From Eubacterium sp. CAG:252 (GTDB lineage Bacteria > Bacillota > Clostridia > Lachnospirales > Lachnospiraceae), in NCBI GenBank assembly GCA_000436535.1, contig FR886343.1, forward strand, positions 68,067-132,066: a stretch of DNA of 64,000 nt, read 5' to 3'. The notes below the pieces were generated by a model. The model saw only the letters and a program-made list of their open reading frames with translations, made no database searches and was not told the DNA's origin. This document shows, one piece after another, positions 8,008-17,310 of this stretch (position 1 is its first letter; each line of letters opens with the position of its first letter). The position numbers and the translations under genes were made by a program.

Positions 8008-10026
8008 ATGGAAAAAATTAGCTTGATAGATGAGGACTTCATGGATTTCCCTATAGGAGAGTTCCCATATGACAAAAACCATTCGGCTATTGGAGAATAT
8101 CATTTTATCCATTTTCCTGGATTTTATGGACGATGGTATGACCCTGTATGTAACTACAGATATAACGGACAGGGTGCTTCATGGTGCATTATGGAGTATA
8201 ATGGCAGACATTATATGGAACAGATGAGGCTTCACAATACAGAACCACACAGGACATTCCCTACACTTGAAACTGGCGACAGATTCTGGAGAGATTACGA
8301 TATAGAAGCAGGACTTAGAATGTTCAATACCAAATGGGGAAGCGCAGGTATTGGTTTTTGTGCACAGAATTCACTGAACCTTCTTGCATGTATATTTGAA
8401 GATAAGAAGCTGAAGCTTGTATACAGACATAAAGAAAATGTAGAAGAAATCAAAAGTGTTGACTTTGACTATAATTGTGATGACACATATAACATAAAGG
8501 TATCTGTTAAAGGAAGCCATGTTATATGCAGCGTAGATGGCAGTACATATATAGATGTGCAGACAGATTATGCACTTCATGGTGGAAAAGTCGCTGTTAC
8601 AGCAACGATACCGGCTGCATTCGGTTATGTAAAGGTAACAGTGGATGAAGCAACAGCCCAAAGAATAGAAAAAGACAGAACAGAATATGAATTAAAGTGT
8701 GAGACAGCACAGAAAAAGTACCCTAAGATGAAGCTTGCCAAAAAAATAGATCTTAAGGGCTGTGGTACTGGAAGACAGTTAAGATTCGGACATCTGCTTG
8801 GAACAAAAGAATACCAGATGGTTATGGCACAATGCCAGAAGAGAGTTAACAGAGATGCTTATGGTACAATAAGCTGTCTTACAGCTATGGACCTTGATGG
8901 CAATATATTGTGGCAACATGGTGAGCCTACAGATAACACTGAGATTGGTAATATTTCAGCGGATATGCCTATGCAGATATACGATATAGATGGCGATGGC
9001 TATGACGAGGTTATAACAGCAAAGAATTTTGAGGTGCTTATTCTTGATGGACGTACAGGAGAAGTTAAGAAAAGAGCAAAGACTCCTTATTCTACAGCAG
9101 CTGAGGATGGCACTATTATAGGAGTACCAGACGGAGAATATGCATTTGACAGAATCAATCCAGATGGAATGAGAATATGCAATTTCCGTGGACTTGATAA
9201 GCCAAGAGATATTCTTATTAAGGACAGATACTGCAGAGTATATGCACTTAATGATAATCTTGAGGTTATGTGGCATTTCCAGAGTGATAAGAATACAGGA
9301 CATTTTCCTTTTGCCATAGATATCAATGGAGATGGTCATGATGAACTTCTTGTTGGCTATAATATGCTTGACTGTCATGGTAAAAGATTATGGACAATGC
9401 CTTTTAAGGATGATCATATAGATGAGATAGTACCTGGCAGATTCGAGTCAGGACCTAATAAGGGTAAGAAGTTTTTTGCATGCGTTGCAGGAACACAGGG
9501 ATTTATTCTCTGCGATTTTGATGGAAACATATTAAAAAAGGATGGCATAGGACATGCACAGAGAGTAAGTCTTGCTAATTACTGTCCGGATAAGCCAGGC
9601 TATGAGATGGCTGTTGTTAACTTCTGGGGTCATCAGGGCATTATATACTTTTATGACAGTGAAGGTAATGAACTGTGGGAGATGGAGAATGAGCTTAATG
9701 GCAACCTTCTTACACCAGTTAACTGGACAGGAGACGGACAGGACTTCATACTGCTTAATGCAGATGTAGAACGCGGTGGCATGATAGATGGTGATGGCGT
9801 TACTGTCGTGAAGTTCCCGGATGATGGACACCCAACATTATGTGCGGAAGCAGTTAATATTCTTGGGGATGCAAGAGATGAAATAGTTACATGGGATTAT
9901 AATTATATGTATATATACACTCAGGATGATGAGCAAAGAGAAGATGTGTATAAGCCATATAAGTATCCTGATTATAATGCATCTAATTACAGGGGTGAAT
10001 ATTCATATAGAGAAATATTCTGGTAA
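8008..10026 (+). CDS. FG-GAP/beta-propeller protein related to PL11 rhamnogalacturonan lyases
   Basis: This is a 672-residue protein without signal peptide or membrane segment, so probably cytoplasmic. The first about 220 residues look like a lectin-type beta-sandwich. The rest carries calcium-loop repeats typical of FG-GAP propellers: DIDGDGYDEVITA, DINGDGHDELLVG and NWTGDGQDFILL. The C-terminus (ILGDARDEIVTWDYNYMYIY) resembles the GDWREE...LRIYT end of PL11 rhamnogalacturonan lyases, some of which are intracellular exo-enzymes. Catalytic residues could not be confirmed, so lyase activity is inference. The start at 8008 lies seven bases after GGAGG. A pectin fragment role would fit a pectin-using Lachnospiraceae. 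Confidence 0.65.
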   Translation: MEKISLIDEDFMDFPIGEFPYDKNHSAIGEYHFIHFPGFYGRWYDPVCNYRYNGQGASWCIMEYNGRHYMEQMRLHNTEPHRTFPTLETGDRFWRDYDIEAGLRMFNTKWGSAGIGFCAQNSLNLLACIFEDKKLKLVYRHKENVEEIKSVDFDYNCDDTYNIKVSVKGSHVICSVDGSTYIDVQTDYALHGGKVAVTATIPAAFGYVKVTVDEATAQRIEKDRTEYELKCETAQKKYPKMKLAKKIDLKGCGTGRQLRFGHLLGTKEYQMVMAQCQKRVNRDAYGTISCLTAMDLDGNILWQHGEPTDNTEIGNISADMPMQIYDIDGDGYDEVITAKNFEVLILDGRTGEVKKRAKTPYSTAAEDGTIIGVPDGEYAFDRINPDGMRICNFRGLDKPRDILIKDRYCRVYALNDNLEVMWHFQSDKNTGHFPFAIDINGDGHDELLVGYNMLDCHGKRLWTMPFKDDHIDEIVPGRFESGPNKGKKFFACVAGTQGFILCDFDGNILKKDGIGHAQRVSLANYCPDKPGYEMAVVNFWGHQGIIYFYDSEGNELWEMENELNGNLLTPVNWTGDGQDFILLNADVERGGMIDGDGVTVVKFPDDGHPTLCAEAVNILGDARDEIVTWDYNYMYIYTQDDEQREDVYKPYKYPDYNASNYRGEYSYREIFW

Positions 10027-10061
10027 TACAGAGTGGTTTATTAATAGGAGTGAGAGTTGTC

Positions 10062-10562
10062 ATGAATAACGAATTAACACCAGGTGACATAAAGAAGATG
10101 GAAGATGAGATAGAATATCGTGTGCATGAAGTAAGAAAAAAAGCACTCGAAGATGTCAAGGAGGCAAGAGCACAGGGAGATCTGAGTGAGAATTTCGAGT
10201 ATTATGCAGCAAAGAAGTTCAAGAATCAGAACGAAAGCCGTATAAGATATCTTCAGAGGATGATAAAGACAGCCACGATTATATCAGAAGAGTCGGCAGA
10301 TGATGAGGCTGGTGTTAATAACACTATAACAGTAAAGTATGAAGATGATGGAACCACTGAGAAAATAAAGCTTGTAACAACTGTAAGGGGTGATTCCCTG
10401 GAAGGACTTATAAGTATAGAGTCGCCTCTGGGAAAGGCTATACTTGGCCATAAGGCTGGTGACAGGGTAGAGGTTGTTGTAAACAGCAATGTCAGCTATT
10501 TTATAGATATTCTTGCAATAGAGAATACAGATGGATCTGACGATGAGATTATGAGTTATTGA
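10062..10562 (+). CDS. greA: Transcription elongation factor GreA-type
   Basis: Gre factors enter the RNA polymerase secondary channel and stimulate cleavage of backtracked RNA. The N-terminal coiled coil (about 5-75) carries the catalytic tip as ARAQGDLSENFEYYAAK, and the C-terminal FKBP-like domain contains ISIESPLGKAILGHKAGD. The 166-residue length is normal. ATG 10062 is preferred over in-frame GTG 10050, which overlaps the AGGAG site. The stop is ten bases before the helicase start, so the two are probably co-transcribed. The family often has several paralogues, so this may not be the main GreA. Confidence 0.9.
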   Translation: MNNELTPGDIKKMEDEIEYRVHEVRKKALEDVKEARAQGDLSENFEYYAAKKFKNQNESRIRYLQRMIKTATIISEESADDEAGVNNTITVKYEDDGTTEKIKLVTTVRGDSLEGLISIESPLGKAILGHKAGDRVEVVVNSNVSYFIDILAIENTDGSDDEIMSY

Positions 10563-10572
10563 AAGGCGGCTT

Positions 10573-12465
10573 ATGGTTTTTAGCAAAGAACAGAAGTCGG
10601 CGATACATTTTAAGGACGGACCTGCACTTGTACTTGCGGGTCCGGGTTCTGGAAAGACTACAGTTATTGTAAACAGAATAATAAGTCTTATAAAGGAACA
10701 CAGTGTTTCCCCGTCTTCGATATTGGTCATTACATTTACAAAGGCGGCTGCAAAGTCTATGCGGCAGCGTTTTCTGTCACTTACGGGTGAGTCTTATGTA
10801 TCAGTAACATTTGGTACATTCCACGCAGTATTTTTTTCTATGCTGCGCCATGCTTACAATTATTCAGCAGGTTCAATAATAAAAGCAGATATACAGTACA
10901 ATTATATAAGAAATGCAGCTATGGGCTTTGAGCTGGAATATCCCGATGAAAATGAGATGGTAACAGGCATTATATCGGAGATAAGCCGTGTAAAAAGCAA
11001 CAGGCTGTGTATAGATACATATGAGGCAGTAAGCTGTCCAGCAGCTACATTCCGTCTTATATATAAGAAATATGAAAATATGCTTATAAGCAGAAGAATG
11101 ATAGATTATGACGATATGATTATTATGTGTTATGAGCTGTTATCTAAAAGAGCAGACTATAGAAAGGCGTGGCAGGATAAGTATAAGTATATACTTGTGG
11201 ATGAATTTCAGGATATTAATAAGGCACAATATGATACCATAAAGCTTATAGCAGGAAAGCAGGCTAACCTTTTTGTGGTAGGTGATGATGACCAGAGCAT
11301 ATATGCTTTCAGGGGGTCAAAGCCTGATATTATGCTTGGACTTTCCACAGAGTACAGAGATATTGTACAGATGTATCTTAATACCAACTACAGGTGCTCA
11401 TCAGAGATAGTGGCAGGCGCGCGTTCGCTGATAGAATATAATAAGGTGCGCTTCGCAAAGGATATAAGGTCGTGTGGAATGTGTTCAGGCAGAATTAAAG
11501 TGTGCAAAATGGCAGATATAGAAGAGGAGGCGTTGTATCTGTCAAAGGAAGTAAGGGAGCTTATTGCAGACGGAATTAAGCCGGAGGAAATAGCAGTCAT
11601 ATCACGCACAAATATAATAAGCAACATATATTATACAAGGCTTAACAGCGATGGTGTGGCGTGCAGGACATTAACAGCAGTACATAATATATATGATAGC
11701 TGGCTTATGCAGGATATAGCCGCATATATGAGATTATCACAGGGGATGTATGATAAGGAAAATGCAGTCAGAATAATTAACAAGCCGTCAAGATATATAA
11801 AGAGGGCACTGATTACACAGCCTTTTAACTTTGAACACTTAAGAAAATGCTATGACGGCGATGAGGGCCTGATAAAGATTATTAATGATATGCAGTTTGA
11901 CATAAAAATGCTTTCACATATGTCACCTTATGCAGCGGTTAACTACATTCTTAAAGGCATAGGTTACGAGGATTATATAAATGAAGAGATAATAAGAAAA
12001 CGTCTGAATAAAGAAGAGGTCTATGCCAAGCTGACAGAGATAAAGACATTGTCCAGAAAATATATGGATATAAAACAGTGGCTTAAATATATAGATGAAC
12101 AGGCAGAAAAAACGGAGCGGGAAAATAAGAGTGACAAAAGACAGGGTAATCAGAAAAACAGTGATGAAAAAGACAGTGCCGGAGCAGTAAATATATACAC
12201 AATGCACAGCTGCAAAGGACTAGAATTCAAAGCTGTATTTATAATGGATGTGTGCGAAGGCATAATACCGTACAATAAGGCGGTGCTTGATAATGAGATA
12301 GAGGAGGAGAGAAGACTTATGTATGTTGCCATGACAAGGGCAAAAGAAAAGCTGTATCTTGTATATCCCATAAAGAGATATGGACACGATACAGCCGCTT
12401 CACGTTTTATAAGTGAGATAGATAAAGCTTATATAGAAAGCTTTGACTACTCCACGAATTCATAG
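10573..12465 (+). CDS. UvrD/Rep-type superfamily 1 DNA helicase
   Basis: This is an ATP-dependent 3'-5' DNA helicase of the UvrD/PcrA/Rep group. Motifs in order: AGPGSGKTT (Walker A, about residue 22), TFTKAAAKSM, LVDEFQD (Walker B, about 210), GDDDQSIYAFRGS, NYRCSSEIV, TMHSCKGLEFKAVF and VAMTRAKEKLYLV. At 630 residues it is shorter than PcrA (about 720-750) and lacks the C-terminal Tudor-like tail, so I give no pcrA symbol. It is tightly linked to greA and converges with the DUF1292 gene, only six bases apart. Confidence 0.92.
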   Translation: MVFSKEQKSAIHFKDGPALVLAGPGSGKTTVIVNRIISLIKEHSVSPSSILVITFTKAAAKSMRQRFLSLTGESYVSVTFGTFHAVFFSMLRHAYNYSAGSIIKADIQYNYIRNAAMGFELEYPDENEMVTGIISEISRVKSNRLCIDTYEAVSCPAATFRLIYKKYENMLISRRMIDYDDMIIMCYELLSKRADYRKAWQDKYKYILVDEFQDINKAQYDTIKLIAGKQANLFVVGDDDQSIYAFRGSKPDIMLGLSTEYRDIVQMYLNTNYRCSSEIVAGARSLIEYNKVRFAKDIRSCGMCSGRIKVCKMADIEEEALYLSKEVRELIADGIKPEEIAVISRTNIISNIYYTRLNSDGVACRTLTAVHNIYDSWLMQDIAAYMRLSQGMYDKENAVRIINKPSRYIKRALITQPFNFEHLRKCYDGDEGLIKIINDMQFDIKMLSHMSPYAAVNYILKGIGYEDYINEEIIRKRLNKEEVYAKLTEIKTLSRKYMDIKQWLKYIDEQAEKTERENKSDKRQGNQKNSDEKDSAGAVNIYTMHSCKGLEFKAVFIMDVCEGIIPYNKAVLDNEIEEERRLMYVAMTRAKEKLYLVYPIKRYGHDTAASRFISEIDKAYIESFDYSTNS

Positions 12466-12471
12466 GTAAGA

Positions 12472-12798
12472 TTAATTTTCAGAGTCTTCCTGCTCATAGA
12501 GTTCTTCATATTCCATAGCGTCAAGCTCTTCATCGAAGGCATCAGAAACAATCTCGTATTCTTCATCTGAGTCAATATTTTCAAGAACTGGCTCATTGTC
12601 TGCACTGATAGAATATCTGTAAAGATATACCTCGCTCTCATCCTCATCAATATCAGCGATAGGAAGAAGTGCTATATAGTTCTTATCACCAGCAGGGAAA
12701 GTTCTTATAACAGCACACTCAACCTCTGAACCATCATCAAGTGAAAGAGTTACTGTTGAGTATTCTGAATTGTTATTGTAATCTGTATTATCTGACAT
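12472..12798 (-). CDS. DUF1292 (YrzB-like) acidic protein
   Basis: A 108-residue, very acidic protein with the DUF1292 pattern (TVTLSLDDGSEVECAVIRTF, then YIALLPI and VYLYRY). Bacillus YrzB, usually beside yrrK and yrzL, belongs here; the function is unknown. The C-terminal 40 residues are almost all Glu, Asp and Tyr. The start is the ATG at 12798-12796 on the minus strand with GGAG about 9 bases upstream; a longer frame starting at 12861 lacks a ribosome site. It converges with the helicase gene, with no visible terminator between them. Confidence 0.85.
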   Translation of the reverse strand: MSDNTDYNNNSEYSTVTLSLDDGSEVECAVIRTFPAGDKNYIALLPIADIDEDESEVYLYRYSISADNEPVLENIDSDEEYEIVSDAFDEELDAMEYEELYEQEDSEN

Positions 12799-12953
12799 AA
12801 TTATCTCCAATCTGTTAATATAAAATATGGGCTGTATTACAGCCGTATAAAACTTTAACATATATTATAGCGTATATGCAATTTATATTTAACAAAATAG
12901 TGAAAAAACTTAATAAAATAATATAAGTACTTAAAAAAATACAAAAAACAGTG

Positions 12954-12982
12954 TTGCAAATTAATAAAACAAGGTGTATATT
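12954..12982 (+). promoter_or_regulatory. Sigma-A type promoter upstream of the Lrp gene
   Basis: TTGCAA (12954-12959), a 17-base spacer and TATATT (12977-12982). Transcription from about 12989 would run straight into the hairpin at 13007-13053. Confidence 0.6.
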
Positions 12983-13006
12983 ACAAATAAATTAATATTC
13001 AAAGTC

Positions 13007-13053
13007 AAAGGGGACAATTCTAACTGGTGTAGCTGGAGTTGTTTCCTTTTTTG
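13007..13053 (+). terminator. Terminator/attenuator-like hairpin in the Lrp leader
   Basis: Arms 13010-13025 and 13031-13046 form a 16-bp stem with several G-U pairs and one mismatch around a 5-base loop, followed by six T (13047-13052). It lies between the promoter at 12954 and the lrp-like gene at 13128. It therefore acts either as an attenuator of that gene or as the end of a short RNA of about 65 nt. Confidence 0.6.
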
Positions 13054-13127
13054 TTTTGAATAGTAAAGATTAATAATCATAGGTAAGTATGGTGATTAAA
13101 GTACAAAGAAAAGAATGGAGAATAATT

Positions 13128-13592
13128 ATGGATAAGATTGATAAGAAGCTGATTACATTATTACAGAATAACGCAAGAATGCCACTTAAAGCGCTGGCTG
13201 AAAATGTATTTTTATCATCTCCAGCGGTATCGGCAAGAATAGAAAGGCTTGAAAAGGAAGAGATTATCAAAGGATATGAAGTTAAGATTAACCAGTTAAA
13301 GTTAGGATATCATATAACTGCATTTATAAACCTTGAAGTTGCACCAGTACAGAAGCCGGAGTTTTACCCATTTATAAAGTCATGCCCTAATGTAGTTGAG
13401 TGTAACTGCGTAACAGGCAATTATTCTATGCTTTTAAAGGTTGTGTTCCCAAGCACTATGGAGCTTGATACATTTATAGGACAGCTTCAGAAGTTCGGAA
13501 GAACAAGCACACAGATAGTATTCTCGACACCGGTTGCACCAAGAGGAATAGATGTCAATCAGGAGCTTCCGGGAGAAGAGCCTCAGGATTAA
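13128..13592 (+). CDS. Lrp/AsnC family transcriptional regulator
   Basis: A 154-residue regulator. The N-terminal helix-turn-helix (about 1-60) includes DKIDKKLITLLQNNARMPLK and FLSSPAVSARIERLEKEEII. The C-terminal RAM/AsnC effector domain (about 65-145) includes CPNVVECNCVTGNYSMLLKV. Such proteins sense amino acids and form octamers on DNA; the ligand here is unknown. The start at 13128 follows GGAG by eight bases; upstream in-frame codons have no site. The leader carries a promoter followed by a terminator-like hairpin, which suggests premature-termination control. Confidence 0.92.
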   Translation: MDKIDKKLITLLQNNARMPLKALAENVFLSSPAVSARIERLEKEEIIKGYEVKINQLKLGYHITAFINLEVAPVQKPEFYPFIKSCPNVVECNCVTGNYSMLLKVVFPSTMELDTFIGQLQKFGRTSTQIVFSTPVAPRGIDVNQELPGEEPQD

Positions 13593-13675
13593 TATAAATA
13601 AGTAATACAATATTGAATGTATTATAATATCTCCACGGTATGTTAATAGCTGATATATGTAAAAGATTTGTGAAA

Positions 13676-13712
13676 AGTTACAGTTGTTGTTGATACAACT
13701 GTAGCTTTTTTG
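13676..13712 (+). terminator. Rho-independent terminator after the Lrp gene
   Basis: A 12-base arm pair (13676-13687 with 13695-13706, one mismatch) is followed by six T. Its second half overlaps the promoter of the moxR operon. Confidence 0.85.
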
Positions 13713-13719
13713 TTATACT
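13690..13719 (+). promoter_or_regulatory. Likely promoter of the moxR operon
   Basis: TTGATA (13690-13695), an 18-base spacer and TATACT (13714-13719). It is embedded in the preceding terminator, a compact arrangement also seen at 4016. Confidence 0.5.
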
Positions 13720-13729
13720 TAACAAGAAT

Positions 13730-13784
13730 GTCAGGATCAAAAGTCTTATCGTACAGATACCAATGACTTTTTGATTTATGGACA
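13730..13784. repeat. Imperfect intergenic palindrome, GTGTC/GACAC-ended family
   Basis: The bases 13730-13746 pair imperfectly with 13765-13784. The outer part resembles the element at 60779-60838 (TGTC, then CAAAAGTC, and GACTTTTT then GGACAC on the other side). No coding role is seen. It lies in the leader of the moxR operon. Confidence 0.45.
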
Positions 13785-13823
13785 CTCGCATCATATCAAG
13801 TAAATATCAGGGAAAGAGGAATT

Positions 13824-14756
13824 ATGAATATTAATAGCATATTAGATAATATAGGGAAAGTTATAGTTGGAAAAGAGGATGTTACTCAAAAGGTGCTTAC
13901 AAGCATATTAGCAGGCGGACACGTGCTTTTAGAGGATGTTCCGGGAACAGGTAAGACTATGCTTGCAAAGTCAGTTGCAAAGAGCATAGATTGTGAATTT
14001 AAGAGAATACAGTTTACACCTGACCTGCTGCCTTCAGATATAACAGGTCTTCATATATATAACCAGAAGAGCGGGGACTTTACATTAAATAAAGGACCTG
14101 TATTTGCCAATATTATACTGGCAGATGAGATAAACAGGGCAACTCCAAGAACACAGTCTGCACTGTTAGAGTGTATGGAGGAACACCAGGTTACTATAGA
14201 CGGTGATACGCTTAAGCTTGAGGAACCATTTATCGTTATTGCAACAGAAAATCCAGTAGAAACAGCAGGAACCTATCCACTGCCGGAGGCACAGCTTGAC
14301 AGATTTCTTATGAAGCTTGAGATGGGATATCCTGATAAGAATGCAGAGGTTGAGATACTTAACCGTTTCTTAAGCGACAATCCTATAACAGAGCTTGGAA
14401 GTGTATGTAAGAAGCAGGATATCATAGATATGAAGAAGCAGGCAAAAGAGGTGTACATACATCCGGCACTTATTGAATATATAGCAGAGCTTGCAGGTGC
14501 GACAAGAAAGCTTTCTGACGTTGCGATAGGTATAAGTCCAAGAGGTTCTATAGCTATGGTTAATGCTGCAAAGGCATATGCATATGTAAAGGGACGTGAC
14601 TATGTTGTTCCATCAGATATTAAGGAGCTTTCAGTATGCGTATGGGCACACAGGCTTGTATTTGGAACAGGCATTGTATCAAAGGATGGCAGAGCGCAGG
14701 CAGTTAATTCAGCATTTGCACAGGTTGCAGTACCAACTGAGGAGTGGACTAAGTAG
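13824..14756 (+). CDS. MoxR family AAA+ ATPase
   Basis: A 310-residue chaperone-type AAA+ ATPase. Walker A is EDVPGTGKTMLAKS (about residue 38), Walker B is ILADEINRATPRTQ (about 97), and sensor-like ATENPVETAGTYPLPEAQLD lies near 138. MoxR proteins are thought to assemble or activate partner proteins, often with VWA or DUF58 partners. The next gene is a DUF58 protein starting directly after the stop codon, so this is the usual MoxR/DUF58 operon. The site GGGAAAGAGG is 7 bases before the ATG. Confidence 0.95.
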   Translation: MNINSILDNIGKVIVGKEDVTQKVLTSILAGGHVLLEDVPGTGKTMLAKSVAKSIDCEFKRIQFTPDLLPSDITGLHIYNQKSGDFTLNKGPVFANIILADEINRATPRTQSALLECMEEHQVTIDGDTLKLEEPFIVIATENPVETAGTYPLPEAQLDRFLMKLEMGYPDKNAEVEILNRFLSDNPITELGSVCKKQDIIDMKKQAKEVYIHPALIEYIAELAGATRKLSDVAIGISPRGSIAMVNAAKAYAYVKGRDYVVPSDIKELSVCVWAHRLVFGTGIVSKDGRAQAVNSAFAQVAVPTEEWTK

Positions 14757-15878
14757 ATGAATATTGTTTTGATGCTTATAGGAGTAGTTGTTGTCTATAA
14801 GATTTTATCGGTTGTATACAAGGAAAACTGGGACAAAAACTTAAGTTCAGATGTAAGCTTTTCTAATAAGACGGCGACTAAAGGTGATAAGATAGACATA
14901 ATAGAAACAGTTGTAAATGCAAAGAAGCTTCCAGTGTTCTGTATGAATGTAAAGTTTGACATAGACCGGAGCTTTATATTCGGGCAGAATGATACGAATT
15001 CAATGGTGTCAGATAAGACCTACCGCAATGATGTATTTTCACTGTTATCTAACCAGAAGGTCACAAGAAGAATAGCAGTTGAGTGCAGCAGGCGTGGCGT
15101 ATTCAGGCTGAGTGCGGTTGAAATGGTATTTCCCGGTGCATTTATGAATGAGATAATGATACACAGAAGCAGGCTGTACAGTGATATAACAGTTTTTCCA
15201 AAGCCGGCGGATGTTAAGAGCCTTACAGATGTAAACAATATGATTATGGGCGAGCTTGAAAGAAGAAAGTACTTAAGTGAGGATAAGTTTGTGTTTGCAG
15301 GGATAAGAGATTACCAGTCTTACGACAGTGTCAGGGATATCAACTGGAAGGCATACGCAAGGACGGGCAATCTTATGGTTAATCATTATAATGAAACAGT
15401 CAGCAGAAATGTATGCCTGCTTCTTAATCTTGAGAGTGAGGCAGCCTATATGCAGGAGGACGTTGTCGAATATGCCATAAGCATAGCAGCAGGACTGTCA
15501 CAGCTTCTTATAGCAAGAGGAGTCAATGTGTCACTTATATCTAACGGACGTGATATTGATACAAAGCAGAATACAAGGATAGAAGCTGGTTCAGGATTAT
15601 CACATTTTAACCAGATTAATACCAAGCTTGCAAGAATAGATATATCGCAGGATATGGAAGAATTTGCACAGCTTATGACATCACTTAATGAAGAGTGTAC
15701 GATGATGGCATATGCAGGTAGTTCAAGGTCTGATATGATATATGTCATTATATCTGCCAATAAAAACGACAGAATAAGGAAAGCGGCAGGTTCTATAATG
15801 AATAACCAGAATAATAAGATATGGATAGTCCCACGGGTGAACAGTGGTATAGGCAGTATGTATTATGAAAATGTATGA
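14757..15878 (+). CDS. DUF58 domain protein
   Basis: A 373-residue protein with an N-terminal hydrophobic anchor (residues 2-20) and a C-terminal DUF58/VWA-like region. The family signature RDYQSYDSVRDINWKAYART is at about residue 184. DUF58 proteins accompany MoxR ATPases; roles in envelope maturation or stress have been suggested, but none is proven here. The ATG follows the moxR stop immediately, consistent with coupled translation. Confidence 0.9.
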   Translation: MNIVLMLIGVVVVYKILSVVYKENWDKNLSSDVSFSNKTATKGDKIDIIETVVNAKKLPVFCMNVKFDIDRSFIFGQNDTNSMVSDKTYRNDVFSLLSNQKVTRRIAVECSRRGVFRLSAVEMVFPGAFMNEIMIHRSRLYSDITVFPKPADVKSLTDVNNMIMGELERRKYLSEDKFVFAGIRDYQSYDSVRDINWKAYARTGNLMVNHYNETVSRNVCLLLNLESEAAYMQEDVVEYAISIAAGLSQLLIARGVNVSLISNGRDIDTKQNTRIEAGSGLSHFNQINTKLARIDISQDMEEFAQLMTSLNEECTMMAYAGSSRSDMIYVIISANKNDRIRKAAGSIMNNQNNKIWIVPRVNSGIGSMYYENV

Positions 15879-15918
15879 CAGGCTGGTTGTTCACAGGACT
15901 TTATGAAAGGAAAAGAGG

Positions 15919-17244
15919 ATGCAGATAAAACATCTTAAAAACAGCAGGGTGGTGTTGGAGATACTCATACTCTGTATTGTATATATGTCTATGGCAGCAG
16001 GTGTGTATATTGGTTTTGCCGGTAATGCTGCAGCAGGTGCGTACCGCTGTTTAATAGTTTTAATACCTGTATTAGTTACATATTATTCAAGAAAGCATAT
16101 CAGAAGTTATCCTCTGTTTATATGTATTAATATTGTATTTGTATTTATAGCAGCGGCTCTTTCTAAAACGGATGCAGAATTCGCAGGTTATGTGTTTGTG
16201 GCTGTAGCGATAGCTGCACATTCCATAAGACTTAAGGGACTGTATGTACAGAAGAAACAGTATGAAAGAGCAAGCGAGATAAGCTATGATGTGTCTGGCA
16301 GAAGCAAGGACGATATTCAGCTTGCGGTCAATGCAACAGAGAAGCTTCACGTAGCATATTGTGTATTTATGATAGGTTTTTATATACTTGGAAGCCATAA
16401 TAACAATACAACACTTATGGGAATACAGTTGTTTCTGTTTATAGCATTTGTTATATGCCAGTTCTTCTACGGACAGGTGAGCGAGTTATATAAGATATTT
16501 GCGGTCAATGAGGGGAAGTCAGAGTTCCCGGCAAGAAGAATACTCCGTATAAATATGGCTATGATGATAGTGTTTGCGGTATTTATGGTGCTTGGAATGT
16601 TACTTTTCTACAGTGGAAAGTACGGTAATATATTCCAGACAATAGTGGCAGGGCTTATGGCAGTACTTAAGGGAATATTATGGGTTCTTCTAAAGCTGTT
16701 AGGACTTGGACCGGATACAGAATATGAAGCGGAGAGTGAGCCATTTACGCAGGAAATACAGACAAGCACAAAGGACGACCTTACTGCCTCTGCATATAAC
16801 CCTGTAGGTAATGCGCTTTTTGAAGTGTTTGCATTATGTGCGCTCATAGGAATGTTTATAGCAATAATATACGCTATAGTAAAGTATGCAAAAGGTTTTA
16901 GAAAGTCGTTAGATAACGATGGCGATGAAATAGAATACCTTAATAAGGACACAGAAAAAGAGCAGTACGGAATAAAGCGTGAAAAGCCAAAAGAAACAAA
17001 GGATAAGAATAATATCCAGTACAGAAAGCTTTATAAAAAGTATGCAAAGTCAAAGAAGTATATGACAAAGAATAAGTTGTCAGGTGTTAAGGCTAATCAG
17101 GAAATGATGCCAGATGAGATAACAAAGAAGCTTATAACAGACGATGAGACAAAGAGTAAGATAATAACTGAAAGTTATGAAAAGGCGCGCTATTCAGATA
17201 AAGAAGTGTCAAAGGAAGATATAGAATTCTTAAAGAAGCTGTGA
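15919..17244 (+). CDS. Membrane protein of the MoxR operon with DUF4129-like C-terminus
   Basis: A 441-residue protein with about six hydrophobic segments (roughly 12-60, 70-105, 145-185, 205-250, 290-320). A long charged cytoplasmic tail ends in KLITDDETKSKIITESYEKA and RYSDKEVS, resembling the ERARYGG end of DUF4129 proteins. DUF4129 domains commonly occur in transglutaminase proteins of MoxR/DUF58 operons, but no transglutaminase core is visible here. The start is supported by GAAAGGAAAAGAGG just upstream. It is the last gene before the leuA T-box. Confidence 0.65.
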   Translation: MQIKHLKNSRVVLEILILCIVYMSMAAGVYIGFAGNAAAGAYRCLIVLIPVLVTYYSRKHIRSYPLFICINIVFVFIAAALSKTDAEFAGYVFVAVAIAAHSIRLKGLYVQKKQYERASEISYDVSGRSKDDIQLAVNATEKLHVAYCVFMIGFYILGSHNNNTTLMGIQLFLFIAFVICQFFYGQVSELYKIFAVNEGKSEFPARRILRINMAMMIVFAVFMVLGMLLFYSGKYGNIFQTIVAGLMAVLKGILWVLLKLLGLGPDTEYEAESEPFTQEIQTSTKDDLTASAYNPVGNALFEVFALCALIGMFIAIIYAIVKYAKGFRKSLDNDGDEIEYLNKDTEKEQYGIKREKPKETKDKNNIQYRKLYKKYAKSKKYMTKNKLSGVKANQEMMPDEITKKLITDDETKSKIITESYEKARYSDKEVSKEDIEFLKKL

Positions 17245-17252
17245 TTTAGTGG

Positions 17253-17281
17253 TTGACATTATCTGGTATATGAGTTATTAT
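17253..17281 (+). promoter_or_regulatory. Sigma-A type promoter of the leuA T-box transcript
   Basis: A consensus TTGACA (17253-17258), a 17-base spacer and TATTAT (17276-17281). It starts eight bases after the previous stop codon and would start RNA near 17288, shortly before T-box stem I. Confidence 0.75.
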
Positions 17282-17310
17282 CTAAACAATTGATAATAAG
17301 TAAATGCTAC

